Shown here piece by piece: positions 5,614-5,673 of a stretch of DNA of 5,673 nucleotides (its first letter is position 1; each line of letters opens with the position of its first letter). The notes under the pieces are model-generated. The model saw only the letters and a list, made by a program, of their open reading frames with translations, made no database searches and had not been told where the DNA came from. This stretch comes from Methanosarcinales archaeon (GTDB lineage Archaea > Halobacteriota > Methanosarcinia > Methanosarcinales > Methanogasteraceae), in contig DAOUXE010000092.1 of NCBI GenBank assembly GCA_030666765.1, positions 1-5,673 on the forward strand. Reading direction: 5' to 3'. The position numbers and the translations under genes were made by a program.

Positions 5614-5673
5614 ATGAATATGAAAAATAGCGATGCGAACGAAATGGGGGTTACAAGATGCAGGTTGCTACCA
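5614..5673 (+). CDS. Possible start of a gene cut by the window edge
   Basis: An open frame starting at ATG 5614 runs to the last base (20 codons, MNMKNSDANEMGVTRCRLLP). GGA at 5608-5610, in the purine-rich stretch TAGGATAGGAAG, could serve as a weak ribosome site for ATG 5614 or for ATG 5620. In-frame ATG 5644 is another possible start, and a different frame opens at ATG 5633 with Met-Arg-Thr-Lys, like the antitoxin start at 3897. No family can be recognised from so few residues, and the choice of frame is uncertain. Confidence 0.3.
   Translation, partial: MNMKNSDANEMGVTRCRLLP

Noticed and set aside
1..5673. CRISPR array, tRNA or rRNA gene
   Set aside because: No regularly spaced repeats, no tRNA cloverleaf with a T-loop signature and no conserved rRNA segment were seen on either strand.

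Overview
The window reads as a piece of a euryarchaeal chromosome, most likely a methanogen or a methane- or alkane-oxidising relative (Methanosarcinales or Syntrophoarchaeum-like). Three points support this. The S-adenosylmethionine synthetase is of the archaeal type, not the bacterial or eukaryotic one. A DUF98 chorismate-lyase-like protein is present, a family linked in methanogens to 4-hydroxybenzoate supply for methanopterin. There are also a DUF1616 remnant and a DUF104/PIN toxin-antitoxin pair, both common in these archaea. The lineage is inference; no rRNA or methanogenesis gene is in the window.

Layout: all convincing genes lie on the + strand. Bases 1-453 are a noncoding leader with an AT-rich left half. 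Then come mat (454-1644), a membrane-anchored winged-helix protein whose start overlaps the mat stop in TGATG (1644-2471), and an MscS-type mechanosensitive channel (2508-3605). Bases 3606-3890 hold the decayed, frame-broken remains of a DUF1616 membrane protein. A compact AT-richer toxin-antitoxin module follows: a DUF104 antitoxin (3891-4085) directly abutting a PIN-domain VapC-like toxin (4086-4583). A chorismate lyase-like gene follows at 4615-5127 behind a strong Shine-Dalgarno site. Bases 5128-5613 have no convincing gene, but contain a dense cluster of GC-rich inverted repeats (about 5350-5475). A possible new gene begins at the right edge.

How they fit together: mat makes the cell's methyl donor and is probably co-translated with the membrane regulator, so SAM synthesis may be tied to a signal at the cell surface; this is inferred from gene order only. 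The channel protects against hypo-osmotic shock. The toxin-antitoxin pair looks like a later insertion beside a dying gene and now sits 31 bases upstream of the chorismate lyase gene, which may be read from the module's promoter. No clearly new system was identified. The items most worth checking are the mat-coupled membrane regulator, the structured GC-rich stretch at 5350-5475 and the DUF1616 remnant.
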